A stretch of DNA of 60,565 bases, taken from positions 1 through 60,565 of the forward strand of contig NZ_LDJI01000050.1 of NCBI RefSeq assembly GCF_001431415.1, written 5' to 3'. Shown here piece after piece: positions 26,000 through 34,809 of the stretch. Within the stretch, counting starts at the first letter, position 1; every line of letters begins with the position of its first letter. This DNA is from Stenotrophomonas humi (GTDB lineage Bacteria > Pseudomonadota > Gammaproteobacteria > Xanthomonadales > Xanthomonadaceae). The notes beneath the pieces are model-generated. The model did not search any database. It had not been told where the DNA came from and worked only from the letters and a program-made list of their open reading frames with translations. The position numbers were made by a program, and so were the translations under genes.

Positions 26000-27340
26000 G
26001 TGGCCCGATCCCGATCCCCCCGCATAGACAAGACTCCGTTCCAGACCGAGATCCTCGACCTGAGCCACGATGGCCGTGGCGTCGCGCGCCGTGATGGCGA
26101 GGGCGGCAAGGTCACTTTCATCAGCGGCGCGTTGCCGCAGGAAACGGTGATGGCCGAGCAGACCGGCAAGAGCCGGCATTTCGATGAGGCGCGTACGGTT
26201 GAAGTAGTGACTGCCTCGCCGCACCGCGTGGAAGCGCGTTGCCCGCATTTCGGCGTGTGCGCCGGCTGCGTGCTGCAGCATCTGGAAGAGTCACAGCAGA
26301 TCATCGCCAAGCAGCGCGTGCTGATGGACAACCTGGAGCGTATCGGCCATGTGAAGCCGGGCGCCGTGTTGCCGCCGCTGGCGGGCGACAGCTGGGGTTA
26401 CCGGCGCAAGGGCCGTTTCTCGGTGCGTCGCGTCGAGAAGAAGGACAAGACGCTGGTCGGTTTCCGCGAGCTGGATCCGCGCTTCGTCGCTGATCTGTCG
26501 CAGTGCCTGACGGTGATCCCGGAGATCGGCACCAAGGTGTCGGCGTTGTCCACGTTCATCGAAACGCTGGATGGCAAGCGCGATATTCCGCAGATCGAAT
26601 TCATCGGTGGTGATGCGGCCATTGCATTGACCGTGCGCCATTTGCAGCCGTTGTCCGATGCTGACGCACAGGCATGGATCGCGTTCGGCCAGGAACACGG
26701 GTTTGCGATCTACCTGCAATCCGGCGGCCTGGAAACGGTGAAGCCGCTGTGGCCGGCCGAAGGCGTGGCGCTGTCGTTCGCGCTGCCGCAGTGGAATGTG
26801 GAACTGGCGTTCCGTCCGCTGGACTTCATCCAGGTCAACGCCAAGCTCAACCAGCAGATGATCGCGCACGCGCTGACCCTGCTGGATGCGCAACCGGACG
26901 AGCGCGTGCTCGACCTGTTCTGCGGTCTGGGCAACTTCACCCTGCCGCTGGCGCGCACCGTGCGCGAAGTGGTCGGCGTGGAAGGCGAGGCCGGACTGGT
27001 CGCACGCGCCAAGGAAAACGCCGAGCGCAATGGTTTGAGCAACGCGCAGTTCTTCGCTGCTGACCTCACCCAGGACCAGCGCCACACGCCGTGGATGAAG
27101 CAGGGCTTCGACAAGCTGCTGCTGGACCCGCCGCGCTCGGGCGCGATCGACGTGCTGCAGCAGCTGCCGTTGAAGCAGTTCAAGCGCATCGTCTATGTCA
27201 GCTGCCATCCGGGCTCGCTGGCGCGCGATGCGGGTTATCTGGTCAACGAGCAGGGCTTCACCCTGGTGTCGGCCGGTGCGATGGATATGTTCCCGCATAC
27301 CGCGCATGTCGAAAGCATCGCCGTGTTCGAGAAGAAATAA
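26000..27340 (+). CDS. rlmD: 23S rRNA (uracil-1939-C5) methyltransferase RlmD
   Basis: A 446-residue enzyme with an N-terminal TRAM domain (about 10-70), an iron-sulfur cysteine set (Cys81, Cys87, Cys90 and Cys169) and a Rossmann methyltransferase domain (about 265-446) with VLDLFCGLGNFTLPLA binding SAM, LLLDPPRSG and the catalytic Cys402 in VYVSCHPGSLARD. It methylates U1939 of 23S rRNA. I chose the GTG at 26000 because the next residues match the start of other xanthomonad RlmD proteins (ARSRS...KTPFQ). A CYTH gene follows 3 bp after the stop, so the two are co-transcribed. Confidence 0.93.
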   Translation: MARSRSPRIDKTPFQTEILDLSHDGRGVARRDGEGGKVTFISGALPQETVMAEQTGKSRHFDEARTVEVVTASPHRVEARCPHFGVCAGCVLQHLEESQQIIAKQRVLMDNLERIGHVKPGAVLPPLAGDSWGYRRKGRFSVRRVEKKDKTLVGFRELDPRFVADLSQCLTVIPEIGTKVSALSTFIETLDGKRDIPQIEFIGGDAAIALTVRHLQPLSDADAQAWIAFGQEHGFAIYLQSGGLETVKPLWPAEGVALSFALPQWNVELAFRPLDFIQVNAKLNQQMIAHALTLLDAQPDERVLDLFCGLGNFTLPLARTVREVVGVEGEAGLVARAKENAERNGLSNAQFFAADLTQDQRHTPWMKQGFDKLLLDPPRSGAIDVLQQLPLKQFKRIVYVSCHPGSLARDAGYLVNEQGFTLVSAGAMDMFPHTAHVESIAVFEKK

Positions 27341-27343
27341 GCC

Positions 27344-27859
27344 ATGGGCATCGAGATCGAGCGCAAGTTCCTGGTCACCAGTGACGCTTGGCGCGCTGCC
27401 GCGCACGCCGTCATTCCGATGGCGCAGGGTTACATCAATGACATGGCGGCGATGGACAACGGCACGCAGAAGGCCTCGGTGCGCGTGCGCATCCAGGGCC
27501 AGGACGCGTACCTCAACATCAAGTCGCGGGAGCTGGGCCACACCCGCCAGGAGTTCGATTACCCGGTGCCGGTGAACGAGGCCCGCGAGCTGCTGGCGCT
27601 GTGCGTGGGCGGCCTGATCGACAAGCGTCGGCACATGGTCAGTTTCGGCGGTCTGCTCTGGGAAGTGGATGAGTTCCTCGGCGACAACGCTGGTCTGGTG
27701 GTGGCCGAAGTCGAACTGGAGAGCGCCGGGCAGCGCTTCGACAAGCCCGACTGGGCAGGCGCTGAAGTCACCGATGAGCTGCGTTACTACAATCTGGCAC
27801 TGGCCTCGCGCCCGTACAGTGCGTGGAGCGCCGAAGAGCGCGGTCAGAACAACGACTGA
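27344..27859 (+). CDS. CYTH-domain protein (probable inorganic triphosphatase)
   Basis: A 171-residue CYTH (triphosphate tunnel metalloenzyme) protein. It starts with the hallmark ExExK at Glu4-Glu6-Lys8 (EIERKF) and shows alternating charged strands typical of the tunnel (VRVRIQG, LNIKSRE, VVAEVELE). Single-domain bacterial members most often hydrolyse tripolyphosphate, though thiamine-triphosphatase or cyclase activity exists in the superfamily. It lies 3 bp after rlmD. The substrate is unproven. Confidence 0.86.
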   Translation: MGIEIERKFLVTSDAWRAAAHAVIPMAQGYINDMAAMDNGTQKASVRVRIQGQDAYLNIKSRELGHTRQEFDYPVPVNEARELLALCVGGLIDKRRHMVSFGGLLWEVDEFLGDNAGLVVAEVELESAGQRFDKPDWAGAEVTDELRYYNLALASRPYSAWSAEERGQNND

Positions 27860-28252
27860 GTCCGACATGGGCTGGGATGAATTCCCGGCCCAGCGGTCGC
27901 AAGCTCGCGCAACGCGTTTGTGGCGCCGGTTGGCGCAGCACACCCGGGGTTGCCTGCCAGTTGCCAAACGATCCGCCGCGATCAACAGCTGCGCGATCCA
28001 CCTGTTGCTCTCCCCGAATACGCTTGCGCTTACCCGGGCGACGGGGTGCATGTGCGGTGGCGGATTCCGCAGCGTGCGAAGCGGCTTTGGCAGGCATTCC
28101 TGTCGCTGCGCGTGACAGTGTGTTCGTACAGGGCACCCAGTGAATCCGCCTTTTCCGAAATACACTGCGCCTCCTTGGCTGCTGCGGCATGCCGGCTTCG
28201 CATCTGATGCGTGAGTTGGCTACGGCAGCCCACACGACATAGGAACCTGCTC
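27860..28252. other. Intergenic region, 393 bases without a recognised gene
   Basis: Open frames exist on both strands, but none shows a known domain, a ribosome site or protein-like composition. A short plus-strand frame from ATG 27867 (about 80 residues, Arg/Cys-rich) is probably spurious. The promoter of the FrnE-like gene presumably lies in the last 100 bases. I see no terminator. Confidence 0.45.
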
Positions 28253-28945
28253 ATGCGCATTGATATCTGGTCCGACGTGGTCTGCCCCTGGTGCTGGATT
28301 GGCAAGCACCGTTTCGAGCGTGCGCTGGCGCTGATGGGCGACAGGGCGCCGGAGGTGGACGTGCATTGGCACCCGTTCCTGCTGGCACCGGATGCCGATG
28401 CCACGCCGGTTCCGTTGCGCGAGGCTTACGCGGCCAAATTCGGTGGTGTCGAGCGTACCAACCAGATGCTGGCGCAGACCCAGGCAACCGCGCAGGCCGA
28501 AGGTCTGCCGATGGATTTCGACCGGGGCCAGGTGAAGGTCACCACGCTGCCGGCGCACCGTTTGATGTGGCTGGCCGGCACCCAGGGCGTGCAGGAGGCC
28601 GTAGGCGAGGCGTTGTTCCGCGCGCATTTCGAGCATGGCCGCAATCTGGCCGACCCGCAGGTGCTGATCGAAGCGGCCGCGGCTGGCGGCATCCCCGCCG
28701 AACGCGTCACCGCGATGCTCGGCTCCGAGGAGGGGCTGGCCGAGGTCCGTGCCGGGTTGGGCCAGGCGCAGGCGCTGGGCATCCAGTCGGTGCCTACCTT
28801 CGTCATCAATGGCCAGTACGCCGTGCAGGGCGCGCAACCGCCGGAAGTGATCGCCCAGGTGCTGGAGAAAGTGGCTGCCGAGGGCGCGCCTGCGGCGCCG
28901 GCAGACAATGAACACGGTTGCGGCCCGGACGGCTGCAGCGTCTGA
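28253..28945 (+). CDS. DsbA-family oxidoreductase (FrnE-like)
   Basis: A 230-residue cytoplasmic (no signal peptide) thioredoxin-fold protein. The active site is CPWC in SDVVCPWCWIGK near residues 10-13, with the helical insert typical of DsbA/FrnE and a cis-Pro loop QSVPTFVING. The C-terminus has a short HGCGPDGC motif that could bind a metal or form a second disulfide. FrnE proteins are linked to oxidative-stress tolerance and polyketide biosynthesis. An AGGA ribosome site precedes the ATG. Neighbours give no further clue. Confidence 0.87.
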   Translation: MRIDIWSDVVCPWCWIGKHRFERALALMGDRAPEVDVHWHPFLLAPDADATPVPLREAYAAKFGGVERTNQMLAQTQATAQAEGLPMDFDRGQVKVTTLPAHRLMWLAGTQGVQEAVGEALFRAHFEHGRNLADPQVLIEAAAAGGIPAERVTAMLGSEEGLAEVRAGLGQAQALGIQSVPTFVINGQYAVQGAQPPEVIAQVLEKVAAEGAPAAPADNEHGCGPDGCSV

Positions 28946-29011
28946 CGACAAAGGCGTCATCTGCGACAATGCCGGGCTACGCCGCAACCTGCGGCGACCT
29001 GGAGTCCATGC

Positions 29012-30019
29012 ATGCTTTTGATCGGCGTTGCCGGCACCGAACTGACTGCCCAGGAGCGGGACTGGCTGCAGCACGATGCGGTCGCGGGCGTGGTGTTGTT
29101 CAAACGTAACTTCGCCTCCCGCGAGCAGGTGGTCGAGCTGACCTCGGCCATCCGTGCCGCCACCGCTCGGCCGCTGTTGCTGGCCGTGGACCAGGAAGGT
29201 GGGCGCGTGCAGCGCTTCCGTGAGGGCTATACCGAGCTTCCGCCGCTGGATGGCCTGGGTAGGCTGTATGCAAGCGACCCGGGCGGCGCATTGGCGCTGG
29301 CTGAACAGCACGCCTGGCTGATGGCCAGCGAAGTGCGCGCCAGTGGCCTGGACCTGAGTTTCGCCCCGGTGGTGGATGTGGGCCATGGCAACCTGGCCAT
29401 CGGCAACCGCGCCTTCGGTGAAGACCCGCAGACCGTGGCCGCGCTCACGGCCGCCTATGTGCGCGGCATGCATTCGGTGGGCATGGCCGCCACGCTCAAG
29501 CACTTCCCCGGCCACGGCACCGTGCGTGAAGACACCCACGTCGACACCGCCATTGATCCGCGCTCGCTGCAGGAAATGGAAAGCCTTGATCTGGTACCGT
29601 TTCGTGCAGGCATCGCCGCCGGCGCCGATGCGGTGATGATGGCCCATGTCATCTACCCGCAGGTCGCGCCGGAGCCGGCCGGTTACTCGTCGCGCTGGAT
29701 CAACCAGATCCTGCGCCAGGACATGGGTTTCCGTGGCGTTGTGTTCTCCGACGACATCGGCATGGCGGCTTCGTTCGCCGCTGGTGGCGTCAAGGCCCGG
29801 GTTGATGCCCACCTGGATGCCGGCTGCGACGTGGTGCTGGTCTGCCACCCGGAGCTGGTCGAAGAATCGCTGCAGGCCGTTGCCGGCCGCAGCCTCAATA
29901 CCGCTGCGCTGCTGGGCTTGATCACCCGCGGCGCGATGGCCTGGGGCGGCCTGCTGGCCGACAGCCGTCATGGCGATACCCGCAACCGTTTGCTTGAAAA
30001 CCTTGGAAGAACCGTCTGA
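29012..30019 (+). CDS. nagZ: Beta-N-acetylhexosaminidase NagZ (GH3)
   Basis: A 335-residue cytoplasmic glycoside hydrolase family 3 enzyme. It has AVDQEGGRVQRF, FAPVVDV, KHFPGHGTV (the mobile catalytic His/Asp loop) and FSDDIGM with the nucleophilic Asp. It removes GlcNAc from anhydromuropeptides during peptidoglycan recycling, making the fragments that can induce AmpC-type beta-lactamases. Its stop overlaps the start of the phosphoribosyltransferase gene by one base. Confidence 0.94.
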   Translation: MLLIGVAGTELTAQERDWLQHDAVAGVVLFKRNFASREQVVELTSAIRAATARPLLLAVDQEGGRVQRFREGYTELPPLDGLGRLYASDPGGALALAEQHAWLMASEVRASGLDLSFAPVVDVGHGNLAIGNRAFGEDPQTVAALTAAYVRGMHSVGMAATLKHFPGHGTVREDTHVDTAIDPRSLQEMESLDLVPFRAGIAAGADAVMMAHVIYPQVAPEPAGYSSRWINQILRQDMGFRGVVFSDDIGMAASFAAGGVKARVDAHLDAGCDVVLVCHPELVEESLQAVAGRSLNTAALLGLITRGAMAWGGLLADSRHGDTRNRLLENLGRTV

Positions 30020-30570
30020 TGCCCAACCTCACTATCGAACAGGCCCTGGCCCAGGCCGACCTGCTGGTCGACCGCCCCACCATCGACAAGGCCATTGCCG
30101 GCATCGCCGACGCGATCGCGCGCGATTACAAGGGTGAAGTCCCGGTCTATCTATCGATCATGCACGGCGCGCTGCCGTTCGCTGGCCAGCTTGCGCTGGA
30201 ACTGGGCGCACGCGGCCAGGACCTGCAGTTCGACTATCTGCATGCCACCCGTTACCACGGCGAGACCGGCGGCGATCTGGTGTGGAAGCACCGCCCGGCC
30301 ACCGCGCTGTTCGGCCGTCGCGTGCTGCTGGTGGACGACATCCTCGACGAAGGCTTCACCCTGCAGGGCGTGCGCCAGTGGTGCATGGAGCAGGGCGCCA
30401 CGGATGTGCGCATCGCCGCGCTGACGGTCAAGAAGCACGACCGCGCTTTGCCGGACGTCAAGGCCGATTACGTCGGCGTCGAGCTGCCGGACCGCTTTGT
30501 GTTCGGCTTCGGTATGGACGTCAACGAATCGCTGCGCACGCTGCCTGCCATCTACGCGATGAAGGAATAA
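30019..30570 (+). CDS. hpt: Hypoxanthine(-guanine) phosphoribosyltransferase
   Basis: A 183-residue type I phosphoribosyltransferase with the PRPP loop VLLVDDILDEGFTL (about residues 97-110) and the flexible-loop and base-binding segments (KKHDRALPD, DRFVFGFGMD) of HPRT. It converts hypoxanthine, and perhaps guanine, to the nucleotide. Translation is coupled to nagZ. The downstream gene makes hypoxanthine from methylthioinosine, so the pair would form a salvage route. A GC hairpin lies just after the stop (about 30590-30612) but has no T-tract. Confidence 0.9.
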   Translation: MPNLTIEQALAQADLLVDRPTIDKAIAGIADAIARDYKGEVPVYLSIMHGALPFAGQLALELGARGQDLQFDYLHATRYHGETGGDLVWKHRPATALFGRRVLLVDDILDEGFTLQGVRQWCMEQGATDVRIAALTVKKHDRALPDVKADYVGVELPDRFVFGFGMDVNESLRTLPAIYAMKE

Positions 30571-30684
30571 GCCACGCCGCACCGGGGTGCCTTAGCGCCC
30601 CGGGCTGTCGATGGCAACGATGCGACCCTGGCGCGCCGACAGGCCGCCTTGGGGCGCTGTGCAACACCGCATCAGGAATCAGAC

Positions 30685-31431
30685 ATGGAACCTATCGCCC
30701 TGGCCGTGATCGGCGGCACCGGCGTTTACAAGCTGGCCGCGCTGGACGATGTCCAGACCCACGACGTGGAAACCATTTACGGCGCGCCCTCTGGCCCGGT
30801 CCGCGTGGGCCTGTTGAATGGCCAGCGCGTGGCCTTCCTGGCACGCCACGGTGAGGGTCATTCGATCCCGCCGCACAAGATCAATTACCGGGCCAATCTG
30901 GCCGCACTCAAGCAGTTGGGCGCGACCCGGGTGCTGGCGCTGAACACCGTTGGCGGCATCACCGACAATTTCGGTCCGCGCGTGCTGGCCTGCCCGGATC
31001 AGCTGATCGACTACACCTGGGGCCGTATCTCCACGCTCAGCGAGGAAGCTGGCAGTGAGGTGCTGCATGTCGATTTCGGCCATCCCTACACGCCATCCTT
31101 CCGCGCCAAAGTGCTGGCCGCAGCCAAGGCCAAGGGCGTGGTGATGCAGGACGGCGGCTGTTACGGCGCCACCCAGGGGCCGCGCCTGGAAACCAATGCG
31201 GAAATCGCGCGGATGCGCCGGGACGGCTGCGACCTGGTCGGCATGACCGGTATGCCGGAAGCCGGCTTGGCGCGCGAGCTGGGGCTGGAATACGCCTGCC
31301 TGGCCATCGTCGCCAATTGGGCCGCCGGCTGTGGCGAAGCGGAGGAGATCACCATGGCCGAGGTGCTGGCAAATGTGGAGGCGGCCTCGGCGGGTTTGCC
31401 GACTTTGGTGGGTGAACTGGCGAAGGGGTGA
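30685..31431 (+). CDS. S-methyl-5'-thioinosine phosphorylase (MTAP/PNP family)
   Basis: A 248-residue purine nucleoside phosphorylase-family enzyme. It starts IGGTGVYKL, has the phosphate-binding RHGEGHSIPPHKINYRAN and TVGGI, and GCYGATQGPRLET. The purine site reads ANWAAG: an Asn where adenosine-type MTAP has Asp, which favours 6-oxopurine substrates such as methylthioinosine, as in the Pseudomonas enzyme next to nagZ. It would release hypoxanthine and methylthioribose-1-phosphate. An AGGAA ribosome site precedes the ATG. Methylthioadenosine phosphorylase is the alternative call. Confidence 0.86.
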   Translation: MEPIALAVIGGTGVYKLAALDDVQTHDVETIYGAPSGPVRVGLLNGQRVAFLARHGEGHSIPPHKINYRANLAALKQLGATRVLALNTVGGITDNFGPRVLACPDQLIDYTWGRISTLSEEAGSEVLHVDFGHPYTPSFRAKVLAAAKAKGVVMQDGGCYGATQGPRLETNAEIARMRRDGCDLVGMTGMPEAGLARELGLEYACLAIVANWAAGCGEAEEITMAEVLANVEAASAGLPTLVGELAKG

Positions 31432-31521
31432 TTGTCATCCCGCCTTAAGGTTTGCATACTCCGCCAGTACGCCTCATTCAGCGTGCATCAATCCATTCAT
31501 CGAACAAGGTCTCGCATCACC

Positions 31522-31728
31522 ATGCCGAACGGTACCGTCAAGTGGTTCAACGACGCCAAGGGATTTGGCTTCATCTCACCGGAGGACGGCAGCGCCGATG
31601 TCTTCGCGCACTTCTCCGCGATCAACTCCAAGGGCTTCCGCAGCCTGCAGGAAGGCCAGCGCGTCAGCTATGACGTGACCGATGGCCCGAAGGGTGCGCA
31701 GGCTTCGAATATCACGCCGGCCGAGTGA
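31522..31728 (+). CDS. Cold-shock-domain protein (CspA family)
   Basis: A 68-residue single cold-shock domain with RNP1 KGFGFI and RNP2 DVFAHF, preceded by the canonical NGTVKWFN start. It binds single-stranded RNA/DNA as an RNA chaperone. A roughly 90-base leader lies between the previous gene and the ATG, long enough to carry a temperature-responsive 5' untranslated region, though I cannot judge its fold. Confidence 0.93.
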   Translation: MPNGTVKWFNDAKGFGFISPEDGSADVFAHFSAINSKGFRSLQEGQRVSYDVTDGPKGAQASNITPAE

Positions 31729-31750
31729 TTCACCCGGTTGTGCCGAAAAA

Positions 31751-31773
31751 CCCCGCTTCGGCGGGGTTTTTTT
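31751..31773 (+). terminator. Intrinsic terminator of the cold-shock gene
   Basis: Stem CCCCGC/GCGGGG with a TTCG loop, followed by seven T residues. This is a strong, textbook rho-independent terminator. Confidence 0.93.
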
Positions 31774-31872
31774 GTTGAATGGTGGGTTGAGAGCCCAGGC
31801 TGTCCTCATCCCAGGCCCGGTCCGTTTACCGGAAGGGGGCGGCGAAGGTAGTTGCAGGTACGAAGGAACGCA

Positions 31873-33111
31873 ATGAGCAAACCATTGGATATCGCCATCG
31901 TCGGCTATGGCACCGCCGGGCAGGCCCTGGCGGTACTGCTGTCGCGTGACGGCCACCGGGTACAGGTGTTCGAGCAGGCAGCCACGCCGGGGCCGGTGGG
32001 GGCTGGCTTCCTGCTGCAGCCCAGCGGGCTGCAGGTGCTGTGGCAGATGCAGCTGTTGCCGCAGGTACTGGAACATGGCGCGGTGGTGCGTCGCTTGTAC
32101 GGAGAAACACCGTGCGGGCGCGCGGTGATGGACATGCACTACGCCGGGCTGGATGCGCGCCTGTACGGCGTGGGAATGCAGCGCGGCGCCTTGTTCTCGT
32201 TGCTGGGCGCGGCATGGCAGGGGGCGGGCACGCTGCATGTCGACAGCCGCATCACCGCCATCGATGACACCCTGCAGCGTGTGCAGGACAGCCATGGCCA
32301 CTGGCATGGGCCGTTCGACCTGGTGATCGCGACCGATGGCTCGGCCTCGGGCCTGCGCGCGCAGGTGCAGGGCACCCGGCTGGACCGGATCTACCCGTGG
32401 GGCGCGTTGTGGTGCCTGCTGCCACGCGGCGATTGGGCATTCGGCGATGAGTTGCGCCAGCGCTATGTCGCCGCGCGCAAGATGATCGGCCTGCTGCCGG
32501 TAGGTACCCGGCCCGGCGATGACGAACCCCGCCTGAGTTTTTTCTGGAGCCTGCCGCGCGATGGTTTTGCGGCCTGGGAGCAGAACGGGTTGGCGGCCTG
32601 GTTGGACGAGATCGAGACGTTGTGGCCCGAAGCACGACAGCGGCTGGAAGGCATCACCGTGCAGACGCAGCTGGCCCGCGCCAGTTACCGCGACGCGGTG
32701 ATGGAGCGTTGGTATCGCGGTCGGCTGGTGCTGGCCGGTGACGCGGCGCATTCGATGAGTCCGCAGCTGGGGCAGGGCGTGAACATGGCGCTGCAGGACG
32801 CGCTGGCGTTGCGCGATGCCTTGCGTGCCGAAGGCCAGATCGAAGCCGCGTTGGCCCGTTACCAGGCCCAGCGCAAGGCCCATGTCTGGCTGTACCAGTT
32901 CTGGAGCCGCTGGCTGACGCCGGTGTTCCAGTCCGACCGCAATTGGGTAGCCGGTGCCCGCGACATGCTGTTCAAGCCGATGGGGCGCATGCCTGGTGGC
33001 CGTGGGCACATGCTGCGTGTGCTCAGTGGCACCCAGCACGGGCTGTTCGGCAAGCTGGCGCTGGAGGACGCATTCATCGCCGCGCTGCAGGAACTGCCTG
33101 GCGCTCGATGA
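31873..33111 (+). CDS. FAD-dependent monooxygenase (PHBH class A type)
   Basis: A 412-residue flavoprotein hydroxylase. It carries the dinucleotide-binding GYGTAG (about 11-16), the DG motif (ATDGSASGLR) and the GD motif RLVLAGDAAHSMSPQLGQGVNMALQDA. These define NAD(P)H-dependent aromatic hydroxylases and related monooxygenases (UbiH-like). Substrate is unknown. AAGGA precedes the ATG. The aidB gene starts 57 bp after the stop, so the two may be co-transcribed, although no functional link is known. Confidence 0.85.
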   Translation: MSKPLDIAIVGYGTAGQALAVLLSRDGHRVQVFEQAATPGPVGAGFLLQPSGLQVLWQMQLLPQVLEHGAVVRRLYGETPCGRAVMDMHYAGLDARLYGVGMQRGALFSLLGAAWQGAGTLHVDSRITAIDDTLQRVQDSHGHWHGPFDLVIATDGSASGLRAQVQGTRLDRIYPWGALWCLLPRGDWAFGDELRQRYVAARKMIGLLPVGTRPGDDEPRLSFFWSLPRDGFAAWEQNGLAAWLDEIETLWPEARQRLEGITVQTQLARASYRDAVMERWYRGRLVLAGDAAHSMSPQLGQGVNMALQDALALRDALRAEGQIEAALARYQAQRKAHVWLYQFWSRWLTPVFQSDRNWVAGARDMLFKPMGRMPGGRGHMLRVLSGTQHGLFGKLALEDAFIAALQELPGAR

Positions 33112-33168
33112 CGGGCGCACAACGGGTGCATGCGGCAGAATCAGGCGTGCCATCCAGGAGCCGCCGTC

Positions 33169-34809
33169 ATGACGCTGCAACTGCCCGCGTTTGAAACCCA
33201 TGTCGTCGACAACCAGCCGCCGCCATTTGGCGGGCGCAACCTGTGGCGCGATGACCACGCGCTGCAGGAGGCGGTATCGCGTGAGGGGGGCAAGGCGTTC
33301 GTGGCCACCTTGTCGCATTACGGCGAGCTTGCCGGCGGCGATCTGTACCGCGCCGGCTTCGATGCCAACCGTCAGCGGCCGCAGCTGCGCACGCATGATG
33401 CGCAGGGCCATCGCATCGACACGGTGGATTTCCATCCGGCGTACCACCAGCTGATGTCCACCGCCAAGACGCATGGCGTCGGTGGGCTTTCCTGGCATGC
33501 ACCGCAGGCCGGTGCGCATGTCGCACGTGCGGCGCTGAGCTATCTGCACCATCAGGCCGAAGCGGGCACGAGCTGCCCGCTGACCATGACCCATGCCGCC
33601 GTGCCGGTATTGCGGCAGGAGCCGGCGCTGGCCGAATGGGCCAGCAAGGCGGCGATGCCGTTCTACGATCCGCGCGATCTGCCGATCAGCGACAAGGCCG
33701 GCATCACCCTCGGCATGGGCATGACCGAGAAGCAGGGCGGTTCGGATGTCCGCGCCAATACCACCACCGCAAGCCCGCTGGTCACGCCCGGCGAGTACAG
33801 CCTGGTGGGGCACAAGTGGTTCTTCTCCGCACCGATGTCCGATGGCTGGCTGGTGCTGGCTCAGGCGCCGGGCGGTTTGACGTGTCTGTTGATGCCGCGT
33901 CGGTTGCCTTGCGGCCGGCGCAACGCGTTCCATCTGATGCGGCTGAAAGACAAACTGGGCGATTGGGCCAATGCCTCCAGCGAGGTCGAGTTCTGTGGTG
34001 CCTGGGCGCGCCGCGTCGGCGAGGAAGGGCGCGGCGTGGCCACCATCATCGAGATGGTGATGCTGACGCGCCTGGACTGCATGCTCGGTGCCGCTGCGGA
34101 AATGCGCATGGCGCTGGCGCAGGCACTGCATCACACGCGGCACCGGCGCAGCTTCGGCAAGTGTCTGGTGGAGCATGCGTTGATGGCCAACGTGCTGGCG
34201 GACCTGGCCGTCGAATCGGAAGCGGCCACCGCGCTGGCGATGCGGGTCGCACGTGCGGTGGATGCCGCACCGCAGGATCCGCGCGAAGCGGCGTTCGCGC
34301 GCATTGCCACCGCCATCGGCAAGTTCTGGGTCTGCAAGCGCGCCCCGGCATTCGTCAACGAGGCGCAGGAATGCCTGGGTGGCGCGGGCTATGTCGAGGA
34401 GTCGATGCTGCCGCGCCTGTACCGGCAGGCGCCGCTCAATTCGATCTGGGAGGGCAGCGGCAACGTGCAGTGCCTGGACGTGCTGCGCGCGCTGGCACGC
34501 GAACCACAGGCGCGTGCGGCGCTGCTCGAGGAACTGCAGCAGGCCAGTGGTCGGGCGGATGTTTACGATCGTGCGCTTGCCGCGGTGTCACCCGCATTGT
34601 CAGCGGCCGCGACACCCGAGGCCGATGCGCGCAGCTTGGTCGCGCGATTGGCTGTGCTGTTGCAGGCCGCCACGTTGTTGCGTGTTGGCAGCCCGCTGGC
34701 TACGACCTTCGTGCAGTCGCGGCTCGGTGGCGCAGGCCATGTTTACGGCGTGCTGGATGCCACAACGCCGTTTGCCGACGTCCTGGCGCGTGCGCTGCCG
34801 GCCAACTGA
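33169..34809 (+). CDS. aidB: AidB-like acyl-CoA dehydrogenase-family flavoprotein
   Basis: A 546-residue protein resembling E. coli AidB through its length: the start with a VVDNQPPPFGGRNLWRDD segment, GMGMTEKQGGSDVRANTT at the flavin site, VGHKWFFSAPMSD, RLKDKLG, and LNSIWEGSGNVQCLDVLR. AidB binds FAD and DNA and is induced by alkylating agents in enterics; it may neutralise alkylators before they reach DNA. A catalytic role on acyl-CoA is not established. CAGGAG precedes the ATG. No ada or alkB gene is nearby. It ends directly against the convergent diguanylate cyclase stop. Confidence 0.92.
   Translation: MTLQLPAFETHVVDNQPPPFGGRNLWRDDHALQEAVSREGGKAFVATLSHYGELAGGDLYRAGFDANRQRPQLRTHDAQGHRIDTVDFHPAYHQLMSTAKTHGVGGLSWHAPQAGAHVARAALSYLHHQAEAGTSCPLTMTHAAVPVLRQEPALAEWASKAAMPFYDPRDLPISDKAGITLGMGMTEKQGGSDVRANTTTASPLVTPGEYSLVGHKWFFSAPMSDGWLVLAQAPGGLTCLLMPRRLPCGRRNAFHLMRLKDKLGDWANASSEVEFCGAWARRVGEEGRGVATIIEMVMLTRLDCMLGAAAEMRMALAQALHHTRHRRSFGKCLVEHALMANVLADLAVESEAATALAMRVARAVDAAPQDPREAAFARIATAIGKFWVCKRAPAFVNEAQECLGGAGYVEESMLPRLYRQAPLNSIWEGSGNVQCLDVLRALAREPQARAALLEELQQASGRADVYDRALAAVSPALSAAATPEADARSLVARLAVLLQAATLLRVGSPLATTFVQSRLGGAGHVYGVLDATTPFADVLARALPAN

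Noticed and set aside
31576..34176. A minus-strand open frame of about 866 residues opposite the cold-shock, monooxygenase and aidB genes
   Set aside because: It spans three clear plus-strand genes and a terminator, has no ribosome site and reads as shadow composition.
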